From Natronoarchaeum rubrum (GTDB lineage Archaea > Halobacteriota > Halobacteria > Halobacteriales > Natronoarchaeaceae): a stretch of 64,000 nt of DNA. The DNA is taken from positions 192,462 to 256,461 of the forward strand of contig NZ_JANHDP010000007.1 of the NCBI RefSeq assembly GCF_024494695.1, given 5' to 3'. Shown here piece by piece: positions 36,053 through 43,766 of this stretch. The position numbers and the translations under genes were made by a program. The stretch's first letter is position 1. Every line of letters begins with the position of its first letter. The notes beneath the pieces are model-generated. The model did no database searches. It was not told the origin of the DNA and saw nothing but the letters and a program-made list of their open reading frames with translations.

Positions 36053-36547
36053 ATGGCTCGAACAAAATCACCCGATCCGAGAGACCGGATGGGCGTCTTC
36101 AAGCGATACGACGACGTCCCACCCAAGCATCGCCTCGAACAATACGCAGCAACCTACAAAGATCGAGACGTCTGGGCGGAGTTTTGCACCGGACACGAGT
36201 ACGGCCAGAACGCCACCGAAAGTTACCGAACGGAGGTCGATCGTGGCGGCTCGGACTGGACATCATTCATGGCGGATCGACCGACCCATCACGCGCTGGC
36301 GACACCAGAGGACGTCGAGGCGTGGTGTCAGGAGCTTCTCTCGACGAAATCGGAGAGACGATCGCACGATTACTGGTTACGCATCAGACGCTTCTACGAC
36401 TGGCTGCTCTGGCATCCCGATCACCCGCACGTCTATCACCCACTTCTGATGGCCGTCGTCGAGGGCGACGCCGCTGGACGCATCTGGGAAGAAAAGGTCG
36501 GGCGGTGGGAGCAGGCTCGTAAAAACCAGACGCAGGAGGCAGAATGA
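36053..36547 (+). CDS. Integrase-associated small protein (SAM-like core-binding fold suspected)
   Basis: A 164-residue protein starting MARTKSPDPRDRMGVFKRYD. It is helical and rich in Trp/Tyr/His (TGHEYGQNATESYRTEV, then DYWLRIRRFYDWLLWHPDHP), with a pattern like the helical core-binding domain of tyrosine recombinases but no catalytic domain. The stop overlaps the ATG of the integrase gene, so the two are translationally coupled. It likely helps the recombinase bind DNA or controls direction; this is inference. The start is the ATG just after the 36008-36032 palindrome. Confidence 0.65.
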   Translation: MARTKSPDPRDRMGVFKRYDDVPPKHRLEQYAATYKDRDVWAEFCTGHEYGQNATESYRTEVDRGGSDWTSFMADRPTHHALATPEDVEAWCQELLSTKSERRSHDYWLRIRRFYDWLLWHPDHPHVYHPLLMAVVEGDAAGRIWEEKVGRWEQARKNQTQEAE

Positions 36548-37662
36548 CCGAGCAGACAGAGAGCGATCGACAGCGCCAACAGCTCGCCGACGCGTTCGAT
36601 CAGCCGATCGATCCGTTGGCCGACGCTCAGGCGGTGTTCGATGCACTTGACGTTGACCCCTTTGAGTTGTTTCTCACGGACGTCCTCGACGCCCGCGACC
36701 TCGCGCCGTCGACGCGGCACCATTTCGAGATGATCATCGATGAGTGGGAGCGCTTCATGGCCAGGCGTGAGCGCCATCCCGCCTGTCCGAACGCCGAACA
36801 CGTCGAGGCGTACGTCCACTGGCAACTCGACGACGAAGCCGACGGCGGGAAAGGAAACGTCCCACGAACGGCCAAGGAGAAACTCCGGAAGCTCAACCAG
36901 ATCTATACGTTCTGGCAACGCGACCCCGCCTTTCCACATCCCACCGACTACAACCCGATCGCCCTCGCCAGGGAACGAGTGCCGCTCACGGTCACGAAGG
37001 AAAAGGAGCATCGACGAATTGCCGTCGACGAGCTCAGAGAGATGGTCGCTTCGGTGGACGATCTTCGAGCACTGGTGATCATCCTGTTGCAGCTGAAACT
37101 CGGTCTTCGAGCTGGTGAGCTCGCGAACGTCAAACTCGAAGACCTTCGGATGGACGACGAAGACGTCGCCCAGTACTACCCGGAGCTTGGAACGCATCCT
37201 CGTCTAGCGGCGTACGAGAACGCAGCCTACATCCCACCGGGACAAGAACGAGAAGGAAATAAATCGCGCAGACCGCGAGTACTGCCACTGGATGCAGAAC
37301 TGCGGGATATTCTCAACCATTACCTCTTCTGTCGTCCTGATAACGGCGAACCGTGGCTCGTGCTCTCGAAGAAGAGCCACACCAAGATGACGAACAAAAC
37401 CGCCAACAGTGTCTGGAAGGACGCATTCCATCCAGAGTACGCCGAGACCGATGAACACCGAGCCGTGACGAGTCATTTCGGACGGCATCGGTTCACGACA
37501 TACTGGCGTGTCGAACAGGACGTCAATCGACAGCTGGTGAAGTACATGCGTGGCGATCGGACAGGAGCGTATCAACAGGATCGCGGGATGAATGCCTATC
37601 TCCACGCCTATTATGAGGACATCGAAGAACTCTATCGAGAACGAATCTACAAGCTCTGTTAG
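36544..37662 (+). CDS. Tyrosine-type site-specific recombinase/integrase
   Basis: A 372-residue integrase. The N-terminal core-binding region (APSTRHHFEMIIDEWERFMA) precedes the catalytic domain with Arg189 in LGLRAGELANVKLEDL, the His-x-x-Arg motif at 311-314 (SHFGRHRFTTYW) and a Tyr nucleophile around 352-357 (NAYLHAYYEDIEE). All key residues are present, so it should be active. Archaeal relatives integrate plasmids, proviruses and conjugative elements. The gene begins by overlapping the helper gene at 36053. A second recombinase converges on it from 37744. Confidence 0.88.
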   Translation: MTEQTESDRQRQQLADAFDQPIDPLADAQAVFDALDVDPFELFLTDVLDARDLAPSTRHHFEMIIDEWERFMARRERHPACPNAEHVEAYVHWQLDDEADGGKGNVPRTAKEKLRKLNQIYTFWQRDPAFPHPTDYNPIALARERVPLTVTKEKEHRRIAVDELREMVASVDDLRALVIILLQLKLGLRAGELANVKLEDLRMDDEDVAQYYPELGTHPRLAAYENAAYIPPGQEREGNKSRRPRVLPLDAELRDILNHYLFCRPDNGEPWLVLSKKSHTKMTNKTANSVWKDAFHPEYAETDEHRAVTSHFGRHRFTTYWRVEQDVNRQLVKYMRGDRTGAYQQDRGMNAYLHAYYEDIEELYRERIYKLC

Positions 37663-37743
37663 TTGCACTCAGTGTTTGGACGATCGAGTGTGATTCCATG
37701 ACTGATGCACACTCATCAGCACCTGCTCTGAACAGAGTATTGA

Positions 37744-38733
37744 TCATTTCACTGTCTCTTCATTGGGCGAAATCCGTCTGTAGTTCGGATGACTAAGCGT
37801 CGTTATATACGCCTGATCGATATCGCGTCCCGAAAGGTGGACGTAGCGCCCTGGCACTCGCGATCCCCGGACCCATCCGAACCACTCACAGAGCTGGGCC
37901 TCCGTTAGATAATTCGCCAAGTAGGTCGCGCGGCTATGGCGAAAATGGTGTGGATTGGCCGGTTTCTCGATGTTGGCGTTTTCTCGGGCCTGATCGAGGA
38001 TTTTGAGACGAACGTACTGATAGCTAATCTGCTCGGTTGGACTGCCCTGACTCAGATCAATCTTGCACCAGAGAAACGCCGCTGGCAGTGGATTCGGATG
38101 GACTGCCAACCAGGTCGACAGATATGGTTCTGATTCCTGGAGTAGCAGACGCCGTGATCCCGTTTTCCCAGAGACGATGACGTAGCTCAGGGTAGAGTCA
38201 TCCTCGATATCGCTAATCCGGAGGTCAAGTAACTCGCCAATCCGGGCACCGGTCTCCCAGAGAAGCGCGATGAACGCCCGGTCACGCTCGTTGGAAACGA
38301 CGTCCAACATGGCCTCGATATCCTCAGGGGAGAGTAGATTCTGCGGGAGCAGTTTTTGGTGTGTCCGGTGCTTACCCTGGATCCAGGCCGTCTCTGGCGG
38401 TTCGTTTCCGTCGTGCATCCACTTCCAGAACTGCTTGATAATCTGTTTGTAGTCGCCGACCGTCGTTTTGGTCGTATCACGCGTATAGAGCCACGCAACT
38501 ATCTCTTCGAGGTCTTCCTTCTCGAGATCTTGGAAGGATGGCTCTCCAACGTGTTCTGCGAGTATCTTGAGATGGGCCATCACCTTCTGTTGTCGTGCTG
38601 CGCCGATTCCTGAAAGCAGCAAGTGCCGATGAAATGATTCGAGGATCTCCTTATTTGCTGGGCTTATCGTGTTCGATACCTCGATAGCGAGGAGTATCCG
38701 TGAGACTCTCTTCTCGTAATCCATGGTGGGCAT
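37744..38733 (-). CDS. Second tyrosine-type site-specific recombinase
   Basis: A 329-residue recombinase of a different lineage from its convergent neighbour. The N-terminal helical core-binding domain runs to about residue 125. Catalytic residues are Arg164 (TGARIGELLDLRISD), His262 and Arg265 (HHFRHSRATYLAN), and Tyr297 (VPGRYVHLSGRDID). The last motif is like that of integrases of haloviruses and XerA-like resolvases. The gene is complete with no lesions. An 81-base gap separates its stop from the other integrase stop. A chromosome-dimer-resolution or excision role is possible, but accessory context favours element mobility. Confidence 0.88.
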   Translation of the reverse strand: MPTMDYEKRVSRILLAIEVSNTISPANKEILESFHRHLLLSGIGAARQQKVMAHLKILAEHVGEPSFQDLEKEDLEEIVAWLYTRDTTKTTVGDYKQIIKQFWKWMHDGNEPPETAWIQGKHRTHQKLLPQNLLSPEDIEAMLDVVSNERDRAFIALLWETGARIGELLDLRISDIEDDSTLSYVIVSGKTGSRRLLLQESEPYLSTWLAVHPNPLPAAFLWCKIDLSQGSPTEQISYQYVRLKILDQARENANIEKPANPHHFRHSRATYLANYLTEAQLCEWFGWVRGSRVPGRYVHLSGRDIDQAYITTLSHPNYRRISPNEETVK

Positions 38734-38866
38734 ACAAGCTGCATCGGCTCAAGAAGAGAAAGCGGAAGCGACGACATCCGGGTGAATTGATTGACGATGC
38801 TGAACACCTCATCGGCCTGTGTGTGGTCGTTACTCTCTATTAGCGATCGTCATAGTAGTCTGTTTT

Positions 38867-39346
38867 TCACTCTCTATCGATCCGTTGGAGTAGCCGATCA
38901 GTCGGCCGATCATCGGCCACACGCCAGAGTCCCTGCGGCACGAAGTTCTCCTTGTAGTCGAGTGCTCGGTTCACCGTTTCCGGATCGAGATTCACGGGAG
39001 ACCAGTCCTCGATATGGAAAATATCGAGCGCTGGCCCGCTGTTCCACAGTTCATCTCGAACCCATTCGGTATGCCAGATCGGTCCACCGATGCGACCAGC
39101 AGCGACGTACTGGCTCTTGCTATTACGATAGATGAGTAATGGATCGCCAGGAGAGAGACGCTCGAGGTTGCGCTTGTTTCGTTCCCACGGTGCCCCTGGG
39201 TGGTCCGGATCAGTACGGACGCCCCAAACGCGAGCGGTGTCAGGGAACGCGCTGGGCTTGTCTGGAGCACGAGTGAAATCGCGCGGCTCTGCAAGTGTCT
39301 GTTGATACGAGGTCTCGTCAGCCGGGATGAGCCAGAGCTGGGTCAC
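38867..39346 (-). CDS. EVE/PUA-like domain protein
   Basis: About 159 residues from a GTG ending at 39346 (TQLWLIPADETSYQQTLAEP). The pattern TQLWLIPAD...W...N...LSPGDPLLIYRNSKSQYVAAGRI resembles EVE/PUA-superfamily domains that read modified bases and often guide type IV restriction enzymes. The frame extends further upstream, but a TATA-like GTTATTTC lies about 26 bases before this GTG, so the leaderless start is preferred. An Mrr-like nuclease gene lies 250 bases upstream on the same strand, which would suit a modification-dependent defence role. That link is inference. Confidence 0.6.
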   Translation of the reverse strand: MTQLWLIPADETSYQQTLAEPRDFTRAPDKPSAFPDTARVWGVRTDPDHPGAPWERNKRNLERLSPGDPLLIYRNSKSQYVAAGRIGGPIWHTEWVRDELWNSGPALDIFHIEDWSPVNLDPETVNRALDYKENFVPQGLWRVADDRPTDRLLQRIDRE

Positions 39347-39596
39347 AAACCTCGATTTGCATGACCCGGTGAAATAACTGGCTGCTATTACGCTTCCTAT
39401 GATCAGGGTCTCTCTGGCGTATCTTGCCCAACTGGACCGGAAGAAACTCACCGGCGATGATCGGATTTCCAATCGGTCAGTACAGCTGACTAATCTATTA
39501 CCAAGTGGTCAACAAGGAGGGCGATTATAGATGCACTCAATTAGGACAGTATCCATATGAAATGGAGACGGACAAGCAGAGTTAAAGACTATCCGA

Positions 39597-41231
39597 TCAT
39601 GTCAACTGATCTCTAATATAGTTTACCGCCGGCTCAATATCGAACGTATGATTCCTCATGCCAGATGTAATATATTTGGTCCCATCGATACTGGTGAACT
39701 GGAGACTAGGTGGAGGAGTCTCTGTTGAAGCAGTGACATCCGTGAGTTGGTTATATTCGATGATTCGTTTCTCATCGTGATCGTCAACACCCACAATATA
39801 TAGAATCCTCCGATCAGTGATCAGAAGGAAACAAGAGCCGTCATGTAGTTCACCAGGGTTATGATAGGGCATCTCTTCCTGTCCTTCAGATGAGATGATT
39901 TTGAAGCCTCTTCTCGGTGGTGTAAATACGAATTCGAGATCCTCGTTCTCATCAATATACTCGATTAAGTCATTATCAAATAATCCGCTATTTCCGGTGA
40001 GAAGTCCTGCACTGAATGAACCAGCTGCATTCTCGGCGACTACCAAGTGTTCCTCAAACGAATCAAGTCTTGAGGAGATCTCAGATCTGAGTTCCGAAAA
40101 GGAAACGGCCTCGGAGAGTCCCTCGTGACACTCGATGACCGCGTCGTCGTAAGCCGAGACCAATCTCTGATAGATCTCTAGCGGCTCTCGTACTGTTTCA
40201 ATCATCTCTCTTGCTACATTGTACTTCGACCGCGCCCTTTCGACTTTGCCGCTGTGAACCATTCGGTCACCCTCTTCGATATGATCTTCAATAGAATCTG
40301 ATAGATTATTGACCTCAAGAGCTAGTAGATCTAGTCCTTTTACTCGTTCAGCGATCTTGAAGGCTTCTTGGGAGTGCTCGTTGACTCTCGCTACAATCTG
40401 TGATAATTCTGTAGTAAACGTCTCAGTAGAGGTGAGGTGAGCGACAGTGGAGTTGTCAATATGGGTAAGTCCAGCATCATATCGTGCGATTTCCTGTTCC
40501 AACTCTTCTCGTTGTCTGTTTACTTCCTCATACTTTTCCACTGCGTCGAAGTACCGTTCTTCGTGAAACGCTTCCTCAGCGCTATCGAGTTGGGACTGGA
40601 GTACTCGGAGATTGTTGGCAATATCTCCACGGAGTTTAATCAGGCCGGGAAGAAACTTCGGGACATCCATGGGCTCTGTGTCTCCGTCAAACTCCGTTAT
40701 CGATCGTGAGCCCGCTACTGCATCCTCCTCTTGTAATGGGGTGTTAGTGGTCCCAGATTCAAATCCTGCCTGAGAAGTTTTGTTCTGATCAGCTTCTGGA
40801 TCAATATATGATCGAACCAGCTGAAATGCCTCAAGTGCGTCAATAAGATTATAGAGTTGCGGGCCATCAATGAGCTTCACATTGAGTTTCTTCGCCACCG
40901 TCTCTGCACCATCAGTGAACTGGCCAGTAGTCAATACAACTACCATGTCTACGTCAGATTTTTCTTGTCGGATGCTTGCATACTGCTGTATCTCCGGTCT
41001 TCCGACCGAATTTGACGGCTCGTACCGCTTAACCTGAAGTACCTGTTTCCTCGAGAACGGTGTTGACTGTTCGGCAATAACGTCGATCCCGCCATCGTCC
41101 GCTCCTTTTGTTACATACGTATTCCAGCCCTGCAATTCCCAAAGTTGGCCGACAAACTGCTCGAACTCATAAGAATCAATTTCTTGGAGTCGATCAAGTA
41201 ATTCATCCTGTGAAAACATCATGCTGCTCAT
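39597..41231 (-). CDS. Mrr-like restriction endonuclease with coiled coil and C-terminal PH-like domain
   Basis: A 544-residue three-part protein. Residues about 10-130 form an Mrr/PD-(D/E)xK nuclease with the Asp in KGADDGGIDVIAEQ and QVK in KQVLQVKRYEPSN. Residues about 190-400 are mostly helical with a coiled-coil pattern (QSQLDSAEEAFHEERYFDAV, REELEQEIARYDAG). Residues about 440-544 match a bacterial PH-like fold (LHDGSCFLLITDRRILYIVG). The nuclease would cut DNA, and the PH-like part may sense or tether. The first ATG is used; ATGs three and four codons on are possible. Codon use is AT-richer than its neighbours, suggesting transfer. Confidence 0.78.
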   Translation of the reverse strand: MSSMMFSQDELLDRLQEIDSYEFEQFVGQLWELQGWNTYVTKGADDGGIDVIAEQSTPFSRKQVLQVKRYEPSNSVGRPEIQQYASIRQEKSDVDMVVVLTTGQFTDGAETVAKKLNVKLIDGPQLYNLIDALEAFQLVRSYIDPEADQNKTSQAGFESGTTNTPLQEEDAVAGSRSITEFDGDTEPMDVPKFLPGLIKLRGDIANNLRVLQSQLDSAEEAFHEERYFDAVEKYEEVNRQREELEQEIARYDAGLTHIDNSTVAHLTSTETFTTELSQIVARVNEHSQEAFKIAERVKGLDLLALEVNNLSDSIEDHIEEGDRMVHSGKVERARSKYNVAREMIETVREPLEIYQRLVSAYDDAVIECHEGLSEAVSFSELRSEISSRLDSFEEHLVVAENAAGSFSAGLLTGNSGLFDNDLIEYIDENEDLEFVFTPPRRGFKIISSEGQEEMPYHNPGELHDGSCFLLITDRRILYIVGVDDHDEKRIIEYNQLTDVTASTETPPPSLQFTSIDGTKYITSGMRNHTFDIEPAVNYIRDQLT

Positions 41232-41477
41232 ATATACTTAGAAGTCATAATAAGCCATCGCTCTACATTTATGAATCTCCAAAGTTTTCCACCTGTATAT
41301 CTGATAAATACTAATAGCATGTATAGCAGAGTATCCCAAACATCATCCAACCTGGATAGAGTAATCTGCAGTCACCAAATAGATTCACTAATCTACTAAA
41401 TCGTACCTCCTCTCTATTGAAAGGCGTCTAAGGAGGTCTCACATGAGGACCGTCAGAATACCCGGACGTGACTGACT

Positions 41478-41584
41478 GAAAGCCCTCAGATCGCTCGACA
41501 CCCGCGACTCGCTGTGCGCTTCGGCCACACCGCGGCCTGCAGTGCTTTCGTCGTCGGGGGTTGTCGAGCGATCCTCGCCCTTTC
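41478..41584. repeat. Palindromic accessory-region repeat, diverged copy (107 bp)
   Basis: The ends are inverted: GAAAGCCC...GATCGCTCGACA at the left and TGTCGAGCGATC...CCTTTC at the right. The inner sequence ACTCGCTGTGCGC...GTGCTTTCGTCG aligns with the inner parts of the elements at 52990 and 55523. Open frames crossing it are low-complexity and not taken as genes. The surrounding gap (41232-41687) holds nothing else recognisable. Confidence 0.6.
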
Positions 41585-41687
41585 GATCCACCAGGAGCCG
41601 TATGTGGTGGTGGCTGCTACTGGAACGAGGTTCGGTGCGTAGCGAGCCCAGATTTTCTATCGCCTCGACGGGCAGAGGCGATAACCA

Positions 41688-41912
41688 GTGTCCAACGACA
41701 GCGATCACTCGACTGTATCGTCCGAACTGTCTCCGAAACAACGACTCGAACCACCGAACGTAGACCTCCTCAACGCCGGGATCATCACGATCTCTGACAT
41801 CGAGACCCTACAGGCCTGTGTCGCGTACGAGAACACTCATCAACAACGCACTCCGGTGTTACGACAACTTGCTGTTCAGGCCGTACGGATTCGGTCAGAG
41901 AGGTTCTCGTGA
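41688..41912 (+). CDS. Small hypothetical protein (74 aa)
   Basis: A GTG at 41688 opens a 74-residue frame. The middle is protein-like and non-repetitive (RLEPPNVDLLNAGIITISDIE, then LQACVAYENTHQQRTPVLRQ), with a probable two-helix fold and no membrane segment. Its 3' end overlaps by 18 bases with the convergent gene starting at 42464. I recall no characterised family; the well-formed amphipathic pattern supports a real gene. It lies about 100 bases right of the repeat at 41478-41584. Confidence 0.5.
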   Translation: MSNDSDHSTVSSELSPKQRLEPPNVDLLNAGIITISDIETLQACVAYENTHQQRTPVLRQLAVQAVRIRSERFS

Positions 41913-42464
41913 CGAAGACTCAAGATTGGACTCCTCGCCAGTCGACGTCCAGTTAGGCACGTACACGGTATGCCGATTCCAGAGGAGTTCTTGACGCGTT
42001 GGGAATTGGCTTGCCGGCGTGGATGAGGGAACAAGTTCGATCGTGCTTTTGATCGTTGTTCCCCACTCGATCGGTTCTCCATCCGTAGTCCAGAGGACAA
42101 CAGGTTTCCCTTCGATTGTCGGGCACTCTCCTATACTCTCGAATGTGACCTCGATCGTCGCTGGGAGCTCAATAGGGTCACATGCAATCCACCACGCACA
42201 CCCCCTGTACCCGTTTCGTCGGTATACTTCATCAAGAAGTGGTTTGTGATCGTCTGGGAATGTGATCTTCCACGAGATGAGGTCGACTAGTTCTCTTGCT
42301 ACACAGAGCTGATTGTATCCCTGATCACTTTCTACGGGACTGAGCCGGTCAGCTGTGCCTGGCACAAGGGCATTCCAGAAGAACAGCGTGGTCTCCTGTG
42401 GGATTTCGATGCTGTGTGTTTTGCCGTCGAGCGGAAGGTTGAGTTCGACAGAGGGATGGTCCAT
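41895..42464 (-). CDS. Hypothetical protein (189 aa)
   Basis: A 189-residue protein starting MDHPSVELNLPLDGKTHSIE. The pattern is mostly beta-strand with Trp and Cys (ELVDLISWKITFPDDHKPLL, then RRNGYRGCAWWIACDPIELP) and there is no membrane helix or signal. The C-terminal 25 residues are Ser/Glu-rich and probably disordered. I recognise no family. It is convergent with the small gene at 41688 and followed upstream by a nuclease-like remnant. Base composition is intermediate, like other accessory genes here. Confidence 0.5.
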   Translation of the reverse strand: MDHPSVELNLPLDGKTHSIEIPQETTLFFWNALVPGTADRLSPVESDQGYNQLCVARELVDLISWKITFPDDHKPLLDEVYRRNGYRGCAWWIACDPIELPATIEVTFESIGECPTIEGKPVVLWTTDGEPIEWGTTIKSTIELVPSSTPASQFPTRQELLWNRHTVYVPNWTSTGEESNLESSSREPL

Positions 42465-42506
42465 AGTGGTCGTCAGTACCCGCCCTTTGAGTTCGCTAAT
42501 GTGTGA

Positions 42507-42923
42507 AACTATTTATTAATCTACAGTCGGTTTTCTCGTTCGTGTTCCCAAAGTCCGGGTCAGGATCCATCCAGGTCGGGCCGACCTATCCCCAGCGGCA
42601 CCGCAGTACCGCTTCATCTCTGCCCCTCTGACGAGGCAAATACCAAATATCTGCCTGCGAGTGCACTCGATTCGAGCGGTAAATGTTTCTGTGAAGTCTC
42701 GCTCGACGGGCGCGATCAGATCGATCTCGTTTGGGTAGGCACGAGCAGTGGTGACCAGCGGGTTGTCGGGATCGAAATCAAGACCGCATCCCAGTTCAAG
42801 CAGGCAACTCACACACTTGAGTCACAGATCGAGAGATATCGAAACAAGACCGTTCAGGATCTCACCAGCGCAACTGCCGTCATCGGTGATGCCATCACGC
42901 CTGCAGATGAGACGTTATGGTGA
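42507..42923 (+). pseudogene. Remnant of a nuclease-like gene (no start codon)
   Basis: A 138-codon frame is open from just after a TGA at 42504 to a TGA at 42921 but contains no ATG, GTG or TTG. Its second half is clearly protein-like: CEVSLDGRDQIDLVWVGTSS, then QRVVGIEIKTASQFKQATHT, then LESQIERYRNKTVQDL. The D-I-D...E-x-K spacing resembles a PD-(D/E)xK restriction-type fold. The first half (SRFSRSCSQSPGQDPSRSG) looks decayed. The likely source is a defence nuclease that lost its 5' end and possibly its 3' part. Confidence 0.5.
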
Positions 42924-42944
42924 ACGACTTCAAACTATCTGATC

Positions 42945-43097
42945 TTAGTACTCCTCCCATTTCCTAGTTGACGCTCGTGATTTCAGCACCTCTGCACTCC
43001 AGAGACTATCCATGATCTCTTTGTAAGATACATCTGCCATTGCTTTTCTAGATAATAGCTCCTGTGGATATTCGCTATAGAATTGCTCTATCCGCAT
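42945..43097 (-). CDS. Possible 50-residue protein, divergent from the gene at 43141
   Basis: A 50-residue frame from the ATG ending at 43097: MRIEQFYSEYPQELLSRKAM, then ADVSYKEIMDSLWSAEVLKS, ending RKWEEY. The composition is ordinary for a helical protein, not random. An AT-rich CTAAAAAAG box lies about 15-25 bases upstream and could be shared with the gene on the other strand. It could be a complete small protein or the N-terminal stub of a longer lost one. No family is recognised. Confidence 0.35.
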   Translation of the reverse strand: MRIEQFYSEYPQELLSRKAMADVSYKEIMDSLWSAEVLKSRASTRKWEEY

Positions 43098-43140
43098 ATT
43101 AGAGGGAATACTTTTTTAGATCGAGTTCGGTCAGAGAGAT

Positions 43141-43620
43141 GTGGCTGATTCAAATACACAGACCGACCATCGTACGCTTAGCAGGGCAGCGATCAAAGAA
43201 CGGATGCTGCAAACTGAGAAAGGTGATGAAGTACTGTTTAACAGTAAAGAAAAACCACTGACCGTCGTCGAACCCGCGGAGGATGTCAAAGAGTGGGAGG
43301 TCTATTTTGAAGCTGATGACGAAAACGAAATAGTTGAATTATATACAGCACGAACAAGAGATGATCTTGTATTTGAGGTCGGCGATGAGATTGATGCATG
43401 GGAACCAACCTATAAAGTTGCTGAGATTGAGAAATTAACCTCATCAAGCGCTAAAGACCCCATCGACCATACGCTCTGTTTAAAAGGTCCCCAAGGCGGT
43501 GAGTATGTTCTCTGGCACTCAGATAGAGGAGTGTTGTTTCGCTGTACGTCTGCTGATAGACAACTTTGGAACGGCTTCAAAGTAGATTGGTTCAAAAATC
43601 TAACTCAAGAAGGCCAGTAA
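43141..43620 (+). CDS. Hypothetical protein (159 aa), AT-rich codon use
   Basis: A GTG at 43141 starts a 159-residue protein (MADSNTQTDHRTLSRAAIKE). Residues 25-110 look like two small beta barrels (KGDEVLFNSKEKPLTVVEPA, then LVFEVGDEIDAWEPTYKVAE). The rest includes GGEYVLWHSDRGVLFRCTS. No membrane helix is present. A TATA-like CTTTTTTAGA at 43111-43120 fits a leaderless start. AT-rich third positions stand out from the chromosome and suggest recent transfer. Function unknown. Confidence 0.6.
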   Translation: MADSNTQTDHRTLSRAAIKERMLQTEKGDEVLFNSKEKPLTVVEPAEDVKEWEVYFEADDENEIVELYTARTRDDLVFEVGDEIDAWEPTYKVAEIEKLTSSSAKDPIDHTLCLKGPQGGEYVLWHSDRGVLFRCTSADRQLWNGFKVDWFKNLTQEGQ

Positions 43621-43766
43621 CGTTTTGATGCCCTCCTATTGATCACAGAAGACCCGTCTCCATGGTGTTGACTAGGTGAATTCCCCCTCGATTACACTAA
43701 CCATCAGGCAGTGATACCAAGTCTGCCCTCTGCGGCCAACTGGAACAGGCAATCTCCTGAATGTCG

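Noticed and set aside
40740..40780. T-loop-like TTCAAATC as a tRNA trace near the integrases
   Set aside because: It lies inside the nuclease gene, and no acceptor stem, D arm or anticodon arm can be folded around it.
41439..41763. Overlapping frames on both strands across the 41.5 kb repeat
   Set aside because: They are low-complexity, overlap each other and the palindromic repeat, and have no promoter or homologous pattern.
42516..42812. Minus-strand 98-codon frame (MSCLLELGCGLDF...)
   Set aside because: The opposite strand carries a convincing nuclease-like peptide in the same place; this one is its shadow.
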